Origin: CAUZSM01 sp963582685
GTDB taxonomy: Archaea > Thermoplasmatota > Poseidoniia > Poseidoniales > Thalassarchaeaceae
Assembly: GCA_963582685.1 (NCBI GenBank)
Contig: CAUZSM010000021.1
Span: forward strand, 1 to 18,663
Direction: 5' to 3'
DNA length: 18,663 nucleotides
Both the position numbers and the translations under genes were made by a program. The notes beneath the pieces are model-generated. The model was not told where the DNA came from and searched no databases. It was given only the letters and a program-made list of their open reading frames with translations. Shown one piece after another: positions 14,414 through 18,663 of the stretch (position 1 is the first letter of the stretch; each line of letters starts with the position of its first letter).

Positions 14414-15769
14414 ATGAAAACCACCGACGCACCGTTCACCTTCATGCAGGAGTGCGCAGCCTGTGGTCTGCTGTTCGGAGGTGGTGATACCTGCCCGTCA
14501 TGTGGCAGCCGTATCGCAAGCGAAGTCGTGGCTGATTTGGAAGGTATGCAGAGCGCACCTGACGGCCCTCTACCAGGGGAAGTTGCTCTAGAGGATGCTT
14601 TGGAGGGCGTGCCTGACTCGGTCAGCAGCAAGACCCAACAAGTGGCTAACAGCCTGCCTTTCGGGATGGGTGGTGAAGGCCAAATGGTTGGCTCCAGCGC
14701 TCTTCCATTTGGCCTGGGAGCCCCGATGAGGGTGGCTATTGAGATTCCCAGCGACATCCCTCAAAGAAAGGTTGAACCAGACCATGCCACTGAGTGGGAG
14801 GATGTCATCGATGACCCGGTGCAAGAACAATCTCCTACCCCAAGTATAGAGCCAATTGCACCTGCACCGATTGCTGAAGTTGCACCCGTTCCTGTTGTAG
14901 AGTCAGCACCCGAACCAGAGCCTGTTGGTGTGGAGCCCTCTGATACTTTGTCTCTACACGCACGATTACTGGAGGAGGAAACGGTGCTTGAAGCACCTGC
15001 TGTCGAGGTTGCGGCACCGGCTACCAGCGACACCTTCCAGATCAAGGCAGCAGCATTCGATGCAGACTCGGTCTTTTCAGTTGAGGAAGAAGTAGTCTTC
15101 CATGACTTCGGCGACGAGTTGCAGGTTTCTGAGGTCATGGTCGATTTCGATGAATTAGCCGACCCTGCTGAGCAGACAGTATCTTTTGATCCTGAGGCTC
15201 TTTCTGAGGGTGAGCCGGAATTGATGCCGGCTCGAGCGATGCCCATCGATGATGGCGGCGATGCGGATGTAGCATCGTCGATAACGAGTGGTTTTGAGTC
15301 GTTGCAGGATGGACGTTGGAAGGATGCTGCAGATTCCTTCAGAGACGTGTGTGAATATCTCCCGGGTGATTCAGCAGCGCTCAACAACTTCGGCCTCTCT
15401 CTTCTGCAGCAGGCCATTCAGATTCACGACCAGAGGCCGACGGTCACTCCAGCTGAGGAACCACATTTCGAAACCTCTGTACTAGCCCTGCGTCAGGCTG
15501 CTCAGCAGAACCGCCATGACCCGACCGTGATGTACAATCTCGCTACTGCTCTCGCATCCTGCAGCCGACATGGAGTGGCCCTGAAGATTTGGGATGCTGC
15601 TGCTGTACTAGCACCTGATGATGCCGCACCACTCAACGGCAAGGGGGTCAGTCTGATGGCAATAGGTGAATTCGATTCAGCAGCGACTCATCTCGCCGCT
15701 GCCGACACCCTCTCACCCTCAAACCCGATTATTCGCCGCAATCTTTCGCGTGTTCGCCCGGTAAGTTGA
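14414..15769 (+). CDS. zinc-ribbon protein with acidic linker and C-terminal TPR repeats
   Basis: A 451-residue soluble protein with no signal peptide or membrane segment. A short N-terminal zinc ribbon has Cys14-x2-Cys17 and Cys27-x2-Cys30 (ECAACGLLFGGGDTCPSCGS). Residues ~50-280 are a low-complexity linker rich in Glu, Asp, Pro, Ala and Val, with runs such as PIAPAPIAEVAPVPVVESAP, probably disordered. Residues ~285-451 contain three to four tetratricopeptide-like helical pairs: SGFESLQDGRWKDAADSFRD, ALNNFGLSLLQQAI, VMYNLATALASCSRHGVAL, PLNGKGVSLMAIGEFDSAA. TPRs usually mediate protein-protein contacts, so an adaptor role is plausible, but I do not recognise a specific family or partner. The ATG at 14414 follows the transporter stop by 72 bp with no clear TATA box or Shine-Dalgarno. 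The next gene is the 23S rRNA. Confidence 0.8.
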   Translation: MKTTDAPFTFMQECAACGLLFGGGDTCPSCGSRIASEVVADLEGMQSAPDGPLPGEVALEDALEGVPDSVSSKTQQVANSLPFGMGGEGQMVGSSALPFGLGAPMRVAIEIPSDIPQRKVEPDHATEWEDVIDDPVQEQSPTPSIEPIAPAPIAEVAPVPVVESAPEPEPVGVEPSDTLSLHARLLEEETVLEAPAVEVAAPATSDTFQIKAAAFDADSVFSVEEEVVFHDFGDELQVSEVMVDFDELADPAEQTVSFDPEALSEGEPELMPARAMPIDDGGDADVASSITSGFESLQDGRWKDAADSFRDVCEYLPGDSAALNNFGLSLLQQAIQIHDQRPTVTPAEEPHFETSVLALRQAAQQNRHDPTVMYNLATALASCSRHGVALKIWDAAAVLAPDDAAPLNGKGVSLMAIGEFDSAATHLAAADTLSPSNPIIRRNLSRVRPVS

Positions 15770-16114
15770 GTATGCTTAACCACAATGTATGTCGTGATTC
15801 CGCGCACACGCGAGTATGCCTTTTGACACGCTTCTTCACTAATATACGGAAGATATCAGATTGATCACTCCTGTTTTAGGGGCTATTCTGCCCCGCAGTC
15901 CCCCATTTCAGGGACTAGGTATTGCCCGATTGATTCATATACCCGGCTCCGGTCGCCGACTTGCTTTAGTATGCACTCTGGTAGGTTACCTATCGGAGGA
16001 AGTGGTGGAGACTGCCTCGCCCTGTGGGGAGACGTGGTGGTCAGAGATACCAGAATCGACGTTTCTGGACACCAGAGGACTCACACAGGTGAGTGTGAAT
16101 TTAGAATCATCAAA
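15770..16114 (+). other. non-coding leader region of the 23S rRNA gene
   Basis: 345 bp without a credible protein gene or tRNA. I see: a CGCG-CACA-CGCG hairpin at 15801-15812 followed by TTTT at 15821, possibly a weak terminator of the preceding gene; the TATA-like AATATA at 15841; two adjacent hairpins, GGGGC/GCCCC at 15879-15894 and AGTCCC/GGGACT at 15897-15916; a second TATA-like stretch, TTCATATAC, near 15934; CCAGAA/TTCTGG near 16049-16067; TCACAC/GTGTGA at 16081-16098; and ATCATC/GATGAT at 16106-16121, which abuts the mature 23S. The heptamer AGTATGC occurs three times. This is most likely promoter plus spliced-out or trimmed precursor sequence. The matching 3' half of any processing stem is outside the window. 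Confidence 0.6.
15841..15846 (+). promoter_or_regulatory. possible TATA box for the 23S rRNA transcript
   Basis: AATATA in the context CACTAATATACGG would place a start near 15868-15872, about 245 bp before the mature 23S 5' end. A second candidate, TTCATATAC at about 15934, would give a shorter leader. Neither has independent support. Confidence 0.3.

Positions 16115-18663
<2,549 letters not shown>

Noticed and set aside
15770..16114. Search for a tRNA or 16S 3' end in the 23S leader
   Set aside because: No GGTTCRANNCC-type T-arm, no cloverleaf and no conserved 16S 3' end were found.

Overview
The window looks like a chromosomal segment of an uncultured marine archaeon. The best guess is Thermoplasmatota, close to Marine Group II (Candidatus Poseidoniales). 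Support comes from an archaeal-type phenylalanyl-tRNA synthetase beta subunit, a type II (archaeal) GAPDH, an RNase P Rpp21-type protein next to a YhbY/CRM protein, Shine-Dalgarno and apparently leaderless genes side by side, archaeal 23S rRNA signatures, and a 23S gene with no 16S gene in the preceding ~16 kb (unlinked rRNA genes are known in Thermoplasma). The lineage is inferred from content, not from a tree. I see no mobile element, CRISPR array, tRNA or obvious horizontally acquired island.

Layout. Positions 1-48 may hold the last codons of a plus-strand gene converging on pheT. Two minus-strand genes follow: pheT (50-1813) and, upstream of it, an unusual glutamate-synthase-like protein (1870-3444) that joins a GXGXG beta-helix to what looks like a remnant of the FMN-barrel domain. 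A short divergent region (about 3445-3626) with a TGAATG-N10-CATTCA dyad separates these from the plus-strand genes: gap (GAPDH), a very large membrane-anchored subtilisin-like protease (4714-9672), adk, rnp4, a CRM-domain protein overlapping rnp4 by ATGA, a CPA1/NhaP-type antiporter, an ArsB/NhaD-superfamily transporter with a good leaderless-type TATA promoter, and a zinc-ribbon/TPR protein. A 345-bp non-coding leader (15770-16114) with hairpins, a heptamer present three times and TATA-like elements leads into a 23S rRNA gene (about 16115 to the window end), cut off just before the A-loop.

How it fits together. Most of the content is housekeeping: tRNA charging (PheT), central carbon metabolism (GAPDH), nucleotide balance (Adk), tRNA and probably rRNA maturation (Rnp4 and the CRM protein), ion homeostasis (two adjacent transporters, fitting a salty habitat) and the large rRNA. 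The giant protease is probably a surface enzyme for extracellular protein breakdown, with a cytoplasmic proline-rich tail.

The points most worth a second look are the peptidyl-transferase-centre sequence of the 23S gene (U at the positions equivalent to E. coli 2452, 2453 and 2499), the GXGXG/degenerate-GltB fusion, and the cytoplasmic tail of the protease. I did not find a convincing new multi-gene system.
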